Below are positions 46,091 through 55,287 of a DNA stretch of 64,000 bases, piece after piece. The stretch covers positions 186,001 through 250,000 of the forward strand of contig CAVVEG010000005.1 of assembly GCA_963747255.1 (NCBI GenBank), in the 5' to 3' direction. The translations under genes and the position numbers were made by a program. Every line of letters begins with the position of its first letter. Position 1 is the stretch's first letter. The DNA comes from CAIYRG01 sp963747255. Lineage in GTDB: Bacteria; Pseudomonadota; Alphaproteobacteria; Micropepsales; Micropepsaceae. Below the pieces are notes generated by a model. That model made no database searches and had not been told where the DNA came from. It saw nothing but the letters and a program-made list of their open reading frames with translations.

Positions 46091-47007
46091 TGGCGCCCGT
46101 GATCAGGGTGAGCGCCTTTCCAGGCGGCTTCAACTGGCCCTCTTTCGTGGCGATCGAAACGGGATTTTTTGCCCGCGAAGGAATTGGGGTGGAAATGCAT
46201 GCAACCCCGGGTTCGGTTGCGCAAATGACGGGTCTGGCTGCCGGCGAATTCGACATCGCATTGACGGCATTCGACAACGTCGTCGCCTATGTCGACGGGC
46301 AGGGGGAAGCGCCGATTGGAGCCCAGCCTGAATTTTTTGCCTTTCTGGGCAGCGACGACAGTTTTCTCAGTCTCGTTTCCCAGTCCGCGATATCAAGCCC
46401 CGCAGAGCTGCGGGGACGATCGGTATCCGTCGATGCGGCCACCACGGGATACGCCTTCGTGTTGTTCGACATGCTGGAACGGGCCGGGTTGAGCAGGGAA
46501 GCGTACGGGATTGCAAAGGTGGGTGGCATGGCCCAGCGTTTTGAAGATCTCTGCCGCGGCGGCAATGCAGCGACCCTGTTGTCAACGCCATACGAGCTTC
46601 TGGCCGAGCAACGGGGCTTGCGCGTGATCGGGCAGGCGGAGCGCCCTTACCAGGGCAATGTTGGCGCAGCGCGGCGCAGTTGGGCGGCCGCAAACGCGCG
46701 ACTCGTCGAGCATTTTATCCGCGGATATGTCGCAGCGATCCGCTGGTTGTATGAGCCGGCAAACGAATCCCATGCCTGCGAGATCCTTGTGCGGAACGTC
46801 CCTGGCATCACGCGCGCACTCGCCGGGGCGAGCCATGCGCGCATGGTGCAGAACGGGGGCGGCTTTTTTCCCGATGGGCGGTTGCAGGTTGCGGGTATCG
46901 AACGCGTGTTGCGCCTGCGCTCGCGCTATGCCGCGGCTTCCGTTATTCCGGGCAATGCGGACAGATATATCGACCGGAGTTACCGGGAAAATGCGCTCCC
47001 GTCATGA
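46090..47007 (+). CDS. Leaderless SsuA/THI5-like substrate-binding protein
   Basis: The 305-aa type II periplasmic-binding fold has FPGGFNWPSFVAIETGFF, the core GEFDIALTAFDNVVAYV and a two-lobe pattern as in NMT1/SsuA. There is no signal peptide, and no ABC permease or ATPase is nearby. It follows the MFS gene with TGATG overlap. A cytoplasmic sensor or enzyme role for the MFS substrate is more likely than ABC import, but this is inference. Confidence 0.75.
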   Translation: MAPVIRVSAFPGGFNWPSFVAIETGFFAREGIGVEMHATPGSVAQMTGLAAGEFDIALTAFDNVVAYVDGQGEAPIGAQPEFFAFLGSDDSFLSLVSQSAISSPAELRGRSVSVDAATTGYAFVLFDMLERAGLSREAYGIAKVGGMAQRFEDLCRGGNAATLLSTPYELLAEQRGLRVIGQAERPYQGNVGAARRSWAAANARLVEHFIRGYVAAIRWLYEPANESHACEILVRNVPGITRALAGASHARMVQNGGGFFPDGRLQVAGIERVLRLRSRYAAASVIPGNADRYIDRSYRENALPS

Positions 47008-47088
47008 ACAACGGGTTGCAGCTTGAATCTCTCAACGTCACGCATATCGCTGTGCTAACAGTGTGGTCGGGCAGTTTGGAGGAAACCC

Positions 47089-48378
47089 ATGAAAAAAATT
47101 CACCTTGCAATTGTTGCAGTCCTGCTGGGGGGCATTGGTGGTTTTCAAGTCGCCGAGCGGAGCGCGGCGATTGAGTTGGTGCCACGGCCGGGAGTTGGCT
47201 TCGCTGTTTTTCCAGGCGCGGTCGGCGGGCAGGACATGTTCGGCGCCTATGATGTCGTAAAGGGTTGGCCAAAGAACATCAGCACGTTGCCGGGGAACGA
47301 GAAGTGGACCTGGGGGGCGGGTCAAAGCGTATTTGCGGAAAGTCCGGACCGGATTTTCGTCCTTCAGCGCGGCGAATTGCCCAACCTGATGCGTCCTCAA
47401 ACCCGGAAACTCGATGAATTCGGACCGAGCATCCTTTTCCCCATTGGCCGGCTGCCCTGGCGCGATGCGACCGTATCGTCGCCGCCTGCCGCCGGCGGCA
47501 CGGGGCAGGACCCACGCGACGGGATGCGGCTGTATTACGGGAAACTCGGCGTCGATGCGAATTGGGAAAACTGCATCGTCGTTATCAACTCCAAAGGCGA
47601 CATTGTCGAGCGCTGGACGCAATGGGACAAGATCCTGAAGCGGCCGCATTTCGTGACCATCAATCCCTATGATCCCGAGAAGCATGTCTGGGTGGTCGAT
47701 GACCATATGCATGCGATCTACAAATTCACCCATGACGGGAAACAGCTGGTACAGACAATCGGCACACCGACGGTCGCCGGCGCCGACGGCACGCATTTCA
47801 ATCGCCCGACCTATATCGCATGGCTGCCGGACAGCACCATGTTCGTCGCCGACGGCTACAACGGCACGCGGGTGGCGAAATTCGACAAGGATGGCAAATT
47901 CCTGCTCGATTGGGGGCAGAAGGGCGTCACGCCAAACGAGAAGCGGCCGGGTTACATGAACAATGTGCACGGGATCGCGGTTGATCCCTCGACCCGTCGC
48001 GTGTTCGTGAATGATCGCGGGAATCATCGCGTCCAGGTGTTCGATGAGAATGGCAAGTTCCTGTATGACTGGAGCTTTGGGGCCGATCCTTCCGACATTC
48101 ATCTGATCTATGTTGGCGCCGACCGGAATCTCTGGGCCTTCGACCGCGGAACATCCAGGATGCTAAAATACGACCTGCAGGGGCATCTGCTCTACGCCTG
48201 GGGTGTTTGGGGCGATTTTCCGGGCGGCTTCTGGGGTGTGCACGGATTTTCCGTTGATCAGGATGGCAATTTTTACGTCGCGGAAGTGGATTCCGGACGT
48301 GTCCAGAAATTCCGCCCGCGTGAGGGCGCCGATTCGCAGTTCCTGGTGAGCCGGCCGGTTTACGCCGCCTGGAAATAG
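47089..48378 (+). CDS. Secreted NHL-repeat beta-propeller protein
   Basis: The 429-aa protein has a signal peptide (cleavage near SAAIEL) and several NHL-type blades: VWVVDDHMHAIYKF, MFVADGYNGTRVAKFD, VFVNDRGNHRVQVFD and FYVAEVDSGRVQKF. It resembles the lyase domain of peptidyl-glycine amidating enzymes, and the blade His and Asp residues would fit metal binding. The substrate is not predictable. A strong GGAGGA precedes the ATG. Confidence 0.82.
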   Translation: MKKIHLAIVAVLLGGIGGFQVAERSAAIELVPRPGVGFAVFPGAVGGQDMFGAYDVVKGWPKNISTLPGNEKWTWGAGQSVFAESPDRIFVLQRGELPNLMRPQTRKLDEFGPSILFPIGRLPWRDATVSSPPAAGGTGQDPRDGMRLYYGKLGVDANWENCIVVINSKGDIVERWTQWDKILKRPHFVTINPYDPEKHVWVVDDHMHAIYKFTHDGKQLVQTIGTPTVAGADGTHFNRPTYIAWLPDSTMFVADGYNGTRVAKFDKDGKFLLDWGQKGVTPNEKRPGYMNNVHGIAVDPSTRRVFVNDRGNHRVQVFDENGKFLYDWSFGADPSDIHLIYVGADRNLWAFDRGTSRMLKYDLQGHLLYAWGVWGDFPGGFWGVHGFSVDQDGNFYVAEVDSGRVQKFRPREGADSQFLVSRPVYAAWK

Positions 48379-48436
48379 CCGTGCCGGGCAAGTGGAAGCC
48401 GGGAACGCGCTGAGATTTGTTCTGCTTTGCAAAAAA

Positions 48437-48475
48437 AAACGGCATGACCCGGTGCTTGACCGGATCATGCCGTTT
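48437..48475 (-). terminator. Intrinsic terminator shared by two convergent genes
   Basis: A 17-bp stem (AAACGGCATGA...TCATGCCGTTT, one mismatch) has a 5-nt loop. On the reverse strand it is followed by nine T (A run 48431-48439), so it terminates the lipoprotein gene. On the forward strand the T run is short, so termination of the NHL gene there would be weaker. Confidence 0.9.
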
Positions 48476-48525
48476 ACGGACCGGTGCGCGTTGTGCGGAC
48501 GCCCATCAGCCCGGATGCAAACTTG

Positions 48526-48729
48526 TTATCCGCAGAAAGCCACGTTGTAGTTGTACAGGCAGTCATAGCGGACGCCGTCCACAAAATAGAAATGGTGGAT
48601 CGGGCGATATCCGTAGTCATAGTCGTAGTTGTAAGCGACGCTGCCATAGCCGGGATAATAGTCGGAGGCGCAGCCGGACAGGAACACGATGCCGGCGAGC
48701 GCGCTGAGGGTGATTGCGATCTTCTTCAT
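48526..48729 (-). CDS. Small Tyr-rich lipoprotein
   Basis: The 67-aa protein has a lipoprotein signal (MKKIAITLSALAGIVFLSGC, lipobox LSGC) and a mature part rich in Tyr: YPGYGSVAYNYDYDYGYRPI. Two further Cys near the end could form a disulfide. It is anchored to a membrane after lipidation; function unknown. It is convergent with the NHL-repeat gene across a terminator. Confidence 0.82.
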   Translation of the reverse strand: MKKIAITLSALAGIVFLSGCASDYYPGYGSVAYNYDYDYGYRPIHHFYFVDGVRYDCLYNYNVAFCG

Positions 48730-49150
48730 GGGTCCACTCCTTAAGTGGTTGGCTGAATTTGGTACGCGCCAGCCTCGTGGCCCGTTCCTGCCATCTGAAC
48801 GGGCGCGAAGTCTTGTGTTCATGGCGCATTCATCGGGCATGACCGCCTTCACCGCTTCGTGCGATATTGCCGCTGTCCTCGAGCGGAACCGGAAACCGAT
48901 GCGGAATTTTGCTGATTTGCGGGTCGGCCGCGCGATGTTGCTGATCGTAACCGGAGCGAATACGGCCGACTATTTTCACGATGCAGCGAGGGAGATTCCG
49001 CAGTCGCTGCGCCCGGATTTCTGAGTTTAGACGGTTTTTTGCGCCGGTTCCTTTTTTGTTCACGCAAACATTACGGGCGCGCGACGGCAATTCATCTGCC
49101 GTTCAACTGACGCGGGTATTGTGCGGCCTGCCACGCAGGAATTTCGCGCG
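48730..49150. other. Intergenic region between lipoprotein and DUF1800 genes
   Basis: 421 bp between divergent genes. A forward frame from about 48823 to 49024 is open, but has no ribosome-binding site or recognisable motif, so I do not call it. AAGGAGTGG before 48729, read on the reverse strand, is the lipoprotein ribosome-binding site. No promoter or repeat stands out. Confidence 0.5.
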
Positions 49151-50707
49151 ATGATCCGTCTTCCCCTGCGTCTTTCGGTGACGGCGATCGCTGCAATTCT
49201 CGTCGGCTGCGCAATGCAAATCCCGCAGATGGCACTGACGCCCGCAAAGACAACGGCCAAACGGGTCATCGATGGGCATGACCTGGCGGTCCTCAACCGG
49301 TTAAGCTGGGGTGTAACCCCCGCCCTAGCCCAGTCTGCCGAGCGGGAGGGAATGGCCGGATTCATTGCCGCTCAGCTTCATCCGGATAAGGACGATGCAC
49401 TGCCGGCTCCGATTGCCGATCGTATCGCGTCGCTTCGGATATCGCAGGTGCCGGCTGCCAGCCTCGCTGAAGAGGTCAGGGTACAGAGACGGCAGATCAA
49501 TATGATGTCCGATCCCGGACAGAAGCAGGCCGTGCAACGGCAATTGCAGCAACAGATGAACGAATGGGGCCGCGAGGCGCAGGAGAAGTCCCTGCTGATC
49601 GATCTCTACTCGAAAAATCAGCTGCTGGAACTGACCACCTGGTTCTGGATGAACCACTTCAATGTCTATATGCCGAAGGCGGATATTCGCGCATTTCTGG
49701 CCGACTACGAAGACACTGTCCGTGCGCACGCGCTCGGCAAATTCCGCGATCTGCTTTCCGCGACCATGCATCATCCGGCCATGCTGCTTTATCTGGATAA
49801 CGCCCAGAACGCGGACAAGCAAATCAACGAAAATTACGCGCGCGAACTCATGGAACTGCACACGCTCGGCGTTGATGGCGGTTACACCCAGAAAGACGTT
49901 CAGGAACTGGCGCGCATTTTGACCGGTCTTGGAGTCAACCCGACGCCAATGATGCCGAATGTGCGGCGGGAATTGCGCAGCCAATACGAAAGGGATGGGG
50001 CCTTCGAATTCAACCCCAACCGGCACGACTACGGGGACAAACAGTTTCTGGGACATGAAATTCGTGGCCGCGGCCTGCAGGAAATCGACGAGGCGCTCGA
50101 TCTTCTGGCGAACAGTCCGGCAACCGCCCGCTTCATCAGCCGCAAGCTCGCTATATTTTTCGTATCGGACGATCCGCCTCCGGCCTTGATTGCCCGCATG
50201 GCGGACACGTTCACCAGAACCGGGGGCGATATCGCCGCGGTGCTGGCCACGGCTTTTGCATCTCCCGAATTCGAGGTGTCTTTGGGCGCGAAGTTCAAGG
50301 ATCCCGTGCATTACACATTATCTGCCGTGCGGCTGGCTTATGGTGAAAAGCCGATCGTCAATGTGCAGCCGATCCGCAATTGGCTTAACCGGATGGCAGA
50401 GCCTCTATACGGCCACGAAACACCGGACGGGTATCCGATTACACAGGCGGCCTGGGCGGGTCCCGGTGCCATGGCGACACGCTTCGAAATTGCGCGGGTG
50501 ATCGGTTCCAGCAGCGCCGGCCTCTTCAAACCCGATGCGCAGGATGTGGCGGAACGGCCGGCTTTCCCGCAGCTCGCTGGGCCCCTCTATTTCGAGACCA
50601 TCGGTCCAACACTGGCATCGGCAACAAGCAATGCACTGGATAAAGCCACTTCGCCGCAGGACTGGAACACGCTGTTCCTGTCCTCACCGGAGTTCATGCA
50701 CTTCTGA
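49151..50707 (+). CDS. DUF1800 domain-containing lipoprotein
   Basis: The 518-aa protein has a lipobox (AILVGC). DUF1800 motifs include LNRLSWGVTP, TTWFWMNHFNVY, MLLYLDNAQN, INENYARELMELHTLG and the end DWNTLFLSSPEFM. It is almost always paired with a DUF1501 gene, as here (60 nt downstream). The pair is exported; the function is unknown, with a sulfatase/phosphatase-like fold proposed for the DUF1501 partner. Confidence 0.9.
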   Translation: MIRLPLRLSVTAIAAILVGCAMQIPQMALTPAKTTAKRVIDGHDLAVLNRLSWGVTPALAQSAEREGMAGFIAAQLHPDKDDALPAPIADRIASLRISQVPAASLAEEVRVQRRQINMMSDPGQKQAVQRQLQQQMNEWGREAQEKSLLIDLYSKNQLLELTTWFWMNHFNVYMPKADIRAFLADYEDTVRAHALGKFRDLLSATMHHPAMLLYLDNAQNADKQINENYARELMELHTLGVDGGYTQKDVQELARILTGLGVNPTPMMPNVRRELRSQYERDGAFEFNPNRHDYGDKQFLGHEIRGRGLQEIDEALDLLANSPATARFISRKLAIFFVSDDPPPALIARMADTFTRTGGDIAAVLATAFASPEFEVSLGAKFKDPVHYTLSAVRLAYGEKPIVNVQPIRNWLNRMAEPLYGHETPDGYPITQAAWAGPGAMATRFEIARVIGSSSAGLFKPDAQDVAERPAFPQLAGPLYFETIGPTLASATSNALDKATSPQDWNTLFLSSPEFMHF

Positions 50708-50767
50708 GCGATCCCCACTTAAGGGCCGCGAGCCACTCTCGCGCGAAATTTCAGTCGGAGGAAAGAG

Positions 50768-51952
50768 ATGAACAGGCGTGAACTTCTGGTTTCGACCGCA
50801 GCATTTTCGGTTGTGCGGGCCGGGCGGCTGTTCGCGGCGCCGGCCACTTCGAAACGTCTGCTGATCGTTTTCATGCGCGGGGCGTATGACGCGGCTAATG
50901 TTGTCGTGCCGTCTGAAAGCGATTTCTACTACCGCGCACGTCCCAATATTGCGTTGCCGCGGCCGGGGTCGGCGGAAGACGCCGCTCTGCCTCTGGATGA
51001 GGAGTGGGCGATCCATCCGGCGCTGAAGGATACCATTCTCCCGCTTTATGCCAGGAGGCAGGCGCTGTTTGTGCCCTTTGCCGGGACCGACGACACGAGC
51101 CGAAGCCATTTCGAGACGCAGGATTCCATCGAATTGGGCCAAGGGTCGAACGGCAGCCGGGATTTCCGTTCCGGATTTATGAATCGGCTGGCAGGTGTGC
51201 TCCAGGATTCCGTGATGCCCATCGCTTTCACCGGGCAACTCCCGCTGATATTCCGTGGTCAGACCAATGTTCCGAACATGTCGATCAATGCGGCCGGGAA
51301 GCCGGGTATCGACGCGCGGCAGGCGGCGTTGATCGCCGGCATGTACCAGGGCAGCAATCTTGCACCTGCCGTCGCGCAGGGATTTCAGGTCGAAGATGAA
51401 GTCTACAAATCGATTGCCACGGAGATGCAGGCGGCCAGTCGCGGCGCGACGTCGGCCAGGGGTTTTGAACTTGAAGCGCGGCGTATCGCGCGCCTCATGC
51501 GCGAGAAATACAATCTCGGCTTTGTCGACGTGGGTGGCTGGGATACCCATGTGAATCAGGGCGGCGCGTCGGGCTACCTTCCTGCCCGGCTCGCCGAATT
51601 GGGCAAAGGGCTGGCCGGCTTTGCCGACGAAATGGGCCCGGACTGGGCCAACACGATTGTGGTCGCCATCAGCGAGTTTGGCCGGACCTTTCGCGAGAAC
51701 GGAAATCGCGGCACGGACCACGGGCACGGCAGCGTTTATTGGTTCCTCGGCGGCGGCATAAGGGGTGGCAGGCTCGCGGGCGATCAGGTCCGTGTTGCGG
51801 AAGAGACCCTGTTTCAAAACCGCGACTATCCGGTGCTCAACGAATATCGTGCCGTCCTTGGCGGCCTGTTCGCGCGGTTCTACGACCTTGACGGGGACCG
51901 CCTGCAGAAGGTTTTCCCGGGCGTGAAGGCGAAGGACATCGGGTTGGTCTAG
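50768..51952 (+). CDS. DUF1501 family exported protein
   Basis: The 394-aa protein has a twin-Arg leader (MNRRELLVSTAAFS). Motifs: RLLIVFMRGAYDAANVVVP, DTSRSHFETQDSIELG, FVDVGGWDTHVNQGG, VVAISEFGRTFREN and GTDHGHGSVYWFLGG, the alkaline-phosphatase-like metal motifs. It should be exported folded through Tat. GGAGGAAAG lies before the ATG. Partner of the DUF1800 gene. Confidence 0.9.
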   Translation: MNRRELLVSTAAFSVVRAGRLFAAPATSKRLLIVFMRGAYDAANVVVPSESDFYYRARPNIALPRPGSAEDAALPLDEEWAIHPALKDTILPLYARRQALFVPFAGTDDTSRSHFETQDSIELGQGSNGSRDFRSGFMNRLAGVLQDSVMPIAFTGQLPLIFRGQTNVPNMSINAAGKPGIDARQAALIAGMYQGSNLAPAVAQGFQVEDEVYKSIATEMQAASRGATSARGFELEARRIARLMREKYNLGFVDVGGWDTHVNQGGASGYLPARLAELGKGLAGFADEMGPDWANTIVVAISEFGRTFRENGNRGTDHGHGSVYWFLGGGIRGGRLAGDQVRVAEETLFQNRDYPVLNEYRAVLGGLFARFYDLDGDRLQKVFPGVKAKDIGLV

Positions 51953-52059
51953 CGCGCGATTGCCGAGCCGGAGCGGGCCGGTTTTCCGGCTTGAATTCGG
52001 GAGACCTTTCAGGGTCAATCCGTTAAGACAGGTTGGACAACGGATTGGCGGCATCGAAG

Positions 52060-52587
52060 ATGGAATTTGAGCAGGCAGCGCGCGCAAGGCGCGCGGGATG
52101 GCTGATCGCGGCCGCCGCACTCATACTCGATCAGGCATCGAAAAACCTGCTCCTCTACGGTTATGATTTTGGCCGGCTCGGGCCCCTTGCCCGAATTGTC
52201 GTTCTGCCGTTTCTTGATCTCGTCATGGTCTGGAATCGAGGGGTGTCCTATGGGCTGCTCCAGGCGAGTGGGCTCGTGGGGACCCTGTTGCTCACGGCCT
52301 TCTCTCTGGCGGCTGTCGCGATCCTGTCCTGGTGGCTTTCACGGTCCGACCGGATGAGTCTGACCGCCGGTTTGGGTCTGATCATCGGCGGCGCACTCGG
52401 AAATGTGATTGACCGGATCCTGTACGGCGCGGTGGCGGATTTTTTCCACTTCCATGCCTTTGGCCGCGACTGGTATGTGTTCAACGTGGCCGATGCGGCT
52501 ATCACCATCGGCGTTGTGGTGCTTCTGGTGGATGCATTTGCGCGTCCTGAATCGAGAAGCGCAGGAAGAAGGCAATCCGGCACATGA
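52060..52587 (+). CDS. lspA: Lipoprotein signal peptidase (signal peptidase II)
   Basis: Inner-membrane aspartyl protease that removes signal peptides from prolipoproteins. It has four TM helices and the catalytic regions GGALGNVIDRI and VFNVADAAITIG. The start is uncertain: ATG at 52060 or an in-frame TTG at 52033. It overlaps the next gene by 4 nt. The operon lspA-DUF3035-M16 is a known alphaproteobacterial arrangement, fitting a role for the next two in the envelope. Confidence 0.93.
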   Translation: MEFEQAARARRAGWLIAAAALILDQASKNLLLYGYDFGRLGPLARIVVLPFLDLVMVWNRGVSYGLLQASGLVGTLLLTAFSLAAVAILSWWLSRSDRMSLTAGLGLIIGGALGNVIDRILYGAVADFFHFHAFGRDWYVFNVADAAITIGVVVLLVDAFARPESRSAGRRQSGT

Positions 52588-53162
52588 GTTCCTTGCGCTT
52601 TCCTGTGTGCATCGCAGGCATTTGCCTCGCGATGTTGATGTCGGGCTGCGACAGCCTCAGTCAGACCGGGGCGGAGAAGACTCCGCCGGATCAATTCACG
52701 ATGCTGACCAAATCGCCTCTTGTGATTCCTCCGGACTTCAACCTGCGTCCGCCCCCGCCCGGGATCGCTTCCCGGAACGATCCCGATGCGGACGAGACGG
52801 GCGGAAATCTCGGGCTACCATCGGCATCGGCGGCCAGTCTCGGTACGAGTTATAGCGACGGCGAAAAGCTTTTGTTGAGCAAGACCAATGCGCTGTCGGT
52901 CGATCCCAACATCCGGAAGACGATCACGAGCGATGTCGGACAGGAGGATCAGGGTCCGGCGTTTGCGCAGAAGGTTCTGTTCCAGGGCGCCGATCCGCCG
53001 AAGCCCCTCTCGACTTCCGGTATGAATATGACTTCTCCCGCCGCAACGCCGGCATCGGCGACGGCGAGTCCAGCCATGTCAGCTCCATCTCCCGCGTCTC
53101 CGGCAACGATTGCTCCGGAGTCCGGCGCCACTCCGGCTGCGCCGGCTCCCGCGCAACCCTGA
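52584..53162 (+). CDS. DUF3035 lipoprotein (BamF-like)
   Basis: The 192-aa protein has a lipobox (LMSGC) and the DUF3035 core LTKSPLVIPPDFNLRPPPPG. The end is a Pro/Ala/Ser-rich tail, probably disordered. In Caulobacter a related lipoprotein is part of the outer-membrane barrel assembly complex (BamF). The start overlaps lspA by ATGA. Confidence 0.85.
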   Translation: MSSLRFPVCIAGICLAMLMSGCDSLSQTGAEKTPPDQFTMLTKSPLVIPPDFNLRPPPPGIASRNDPDADETGGNLGLPSASAASLGTSYSDGEKLLLSKTNALSVDPNIRKTITSDVGQEDQGPAFAQKVLFQGADPPKPLSTSGMNMTSPAATPASATASPAMSAPSPASPATIAPESGATPAAPAPAQP

Positions 53163-53169
53163 TGGGCTG

Positions 53170-54528
53170 ATGCGCCCGGTCCTTCGGCTCGTCTGTGCCG
53201 CGGCTGTGGCTGCTGGCGTCCTTGCGGCTCATGAGCCCGCGACTGTCGCCGCGCCCGCTTCGGCAGCCGGGGATCAGAAAGCCGTTTCGTTCATGCTCAA
53301 GAACGGGTTGCAACTGGTCGTGGTTCCGGATCACCGCTCACCGGTGGTGACTCATATGGTGTGGTACCGCGTCGGGGGCGCCGATGACCCACCGGGACTT
53401 TCCGGCGCGGCCCATTTCTTTGAGCACCTGATGTTCCGCGGTACCAGGGAGGTTCCGAACGGCGAACTTTCCAAGACCGTGGCGCGCAATGGTGGTCAGG
53501 ACAACGCCCAGACATCGGAGGATTTCACGGTTTTTTTCCAGCGCATCGCGAAAGACCGGCTACCGCTGATGATGCAGCTGGAAGCCGACCGGATGGTCAA
53601 TCTCGACCTGTCGGAATCGAACATCGCAACCGAGCGCGATGTTGTGCTGGAAGAGCGTCATCTCCGTGTCGATTCCGAACCCCGTGCATTGGCGGACGAA
53701 CAGATCGAAGCCGCTTTGCAACTCTCGCACCCTTATGGCCGGCCGGTCATTGGCTGGGAAGCGGAGATCAAGCAAATCGGGCGCGCGGAGGCCCTCGATT
53801 TTTACCAGCACCATTATGCGCCCAACAATGCGACGGTGATTGTCGCGGGCGATGTCAATCCGGACGACGTGCTGAAGCTCGCGCAGCAGAAATATGAGCC
53901 GGTGGTGGCCCGCAATCTCGTGCCGCGGATGAACGAACCGGCGCCTCCGCGTCTGGCGCCAACCCGGTTGAATTTTGCAATTTCGGGAACGAACCTGCCA
54001 CGCTTCACGCGATATTATCGGGTGCCTGGCTATATCGGCAGTCCGCGCGGCACCGCAGAAGCACTGGAAGTGATGGCCGAGATTCTGGGAGGCGGCGCAA
54101 CCAGCCGGCTGTACCGGACGCTCGTTGTGGACAGAAAACTCGCAGTGGACGCAGGCGCCTCCTATGACGGTCACAACCGCGGACCCTCCGAACTGATGGT
54201 ATTCGCCGTGCCGCGGGAAGGGGTGAGTTTTGCGACACTTGAGGCGGCGGTGGATCAGGTACTGGCAACGCTCGATCGCGCTCAGCCCGAAGCCGGCGAA
54301 TTTGCGCGGGCAAAAACCAAACTGGTCGCCGATTACACCTATGAACACGACAATCAGTTTTTGCTGGCGCAGGACTATGGCCAGGGGCTGTCGATCGGTT
54401 TGACGATCGCCGATGTGGAAGATTGGCCCAACCGGATTCGTGCCGTCACGGCGCCGGAGATCCGGAATGTGGCGCAGCGATACGTGATTCCCCAGGAATC
54501 CGTCACAGGTCTGATGACGGTGAAATAG
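53170..54528 (+). CDS. M16 family zinc metallopeptidase, catalytic subunit
   Basis: The 452-aa exported protease has a signal peptide (~1-30), zinc motif HFFEH (HxxEH, aa ~92) and the distal Glu in ATERDVVLEERH. The C-terminal half repeats the fold. In family members it degrades peptides in the periplasm together with an inactive M16 subunit. The inactive partner, which often follows directly, is found at 8593 instead. The start is 7 nt after the DUF3035 stop. Confidence 0.9.
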   Translation: MRPVLRLVCAAAVAAGVLAAHEPATVAAPASAAGDQKAVSFMLKNGLQLVVVPDHRSPVVTHMVWYRVGGADDPPGLSGAAHFFEHLMFRGTREVPNGELSKTVARNGGQDNAQTSEDFTVFFQRIAKDRLPLMMQLEADRMVNLDLSESNIATERDVVLEERHLRVDSEPRALADEQIEAALQLSHPYGRPVIGWEAEIKQIGRAEALDFYQHHYAPNNATVIVAGDVNPDDVLKLAQQKYEPVVARNLVPRMNEPAPPRLAPTRLNFAISGTNLPRFTRYYRVPGYIGSPRGTAEALEVMAEILGGGATSRLYRTLVVDRKLAVDAGASYDGHNRGPSELMVFAVPREGVSFATLEAAVDQVLATLDRAQPEAGEFARAKTKLVADYTYEHDNQFLLAQDYGQGLSIGLTIADVEDWPNRIRAVTAPEIRNVAQRYVIPQESVTGLMTVK

Positions 54529-54621
54529 CCCTGCCCGAAAAGCGGGGATTTAACGCCGGAGGATTAATCCCTTGGGTACCGGCAATAATCCGGTAACCAA
54601 TATTCTTTAATCTTCGCGACC

Positions 54622-55287
54622 ATGCGAGGGTTTGTCGGAGCGCTGGCTGGTGCAGCGCTGCTTCTGGTCTGCGGACCGGCGGCGGCAACGGTTTTATCCG
54701 TGCTTGTCACGGATCTGGATGGAAAGCCGCTGGCAAACGCGGTGATCAGTCTTGCACCCGAAGCGAAAACTCCGATTCCAGCGCCGACAACGAAACTGGA
54801 AACCGAGAAAACCATCGATCAGCGGAATGAGACCTTCATCCCTCTGGTGACATTATTGCCGCGAACGGGGCGCGTGGTTTTTGCAAATAACGACAAGACG
54901 AAACACCAAGTCTATTCCTTCTCCGCGATCAAGCAATTCGAGATCACCCTTGCGCAGGGCGAAAGGTCCCCGCCAATTGTCTTTGACAAACCAGGCCTGG
55001 CCATACTGGGCTGCAATATCCACGATCACATGATCGCTTATGTGTTTGTCGCGGATACTCCGTGGACGGCGGTGACCGGGCTGGATGGTCGGGCGGAAAT
55101 CCCGGACGCATCGCCGGGCGGTTACGAATTGCGAATGTGGCACCCTCAACTGTTGCCTGGCACTCCGGCACCTTCCGAACACATCGTGCTTGCCGGTGAA
55201 ATCATGAATTACTCGGCGAGAGCTCAAAATCCTCTCGCCGCCGCCGATGATGCACATGCATATGGGCCACTACTGAGGGCGCCGTGA
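54622..55287 (+). CDS. Cupredoxin-like periplasmic protein
   Basis: The 221-aa protein has a signal peptide (cleavage near AAATVL), a carboxypeptidase-regulatory-like start (VTDLDGKPLANAVISL) and a blue-copper type site: His in DKTKHQVYSF plus Cys-His-Met in GCNIHDHM. Similar proteins are annotated as methylamine utilisation-like. It could bind copper or sense redox state. It overlaps the kinase gene by 4 nt and belongs to a three-gene operon with it and an outer-membrane barrel. Confidence 0.78.
   Translation: MRGFVGALAGAALLLVCGPAAATVLSVLVTDLDGKPLANAVISLAPEAKTPIPAPTTKLETEKTIDQRNETFIPLVTLLPRTGRVVFANNDKTKHQVYSFSAIKQFEITLAQGERSPPIVFDKPGLAILGCNIHDHMIAYVFVADTPWTAVTGLDGRAEIPDASPGGYELRMWHPQLLPGTPAPSEHIVLAGEIMNYSARAQNPLAAADDAHAYGPLLRAP

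Noticed and set aside
48823..49024. 67-codon forward frame in the lipoprotein-DUF1800 gap
   Set aside because: No ribosome-binding site, no motif and no coupling to neighbours.
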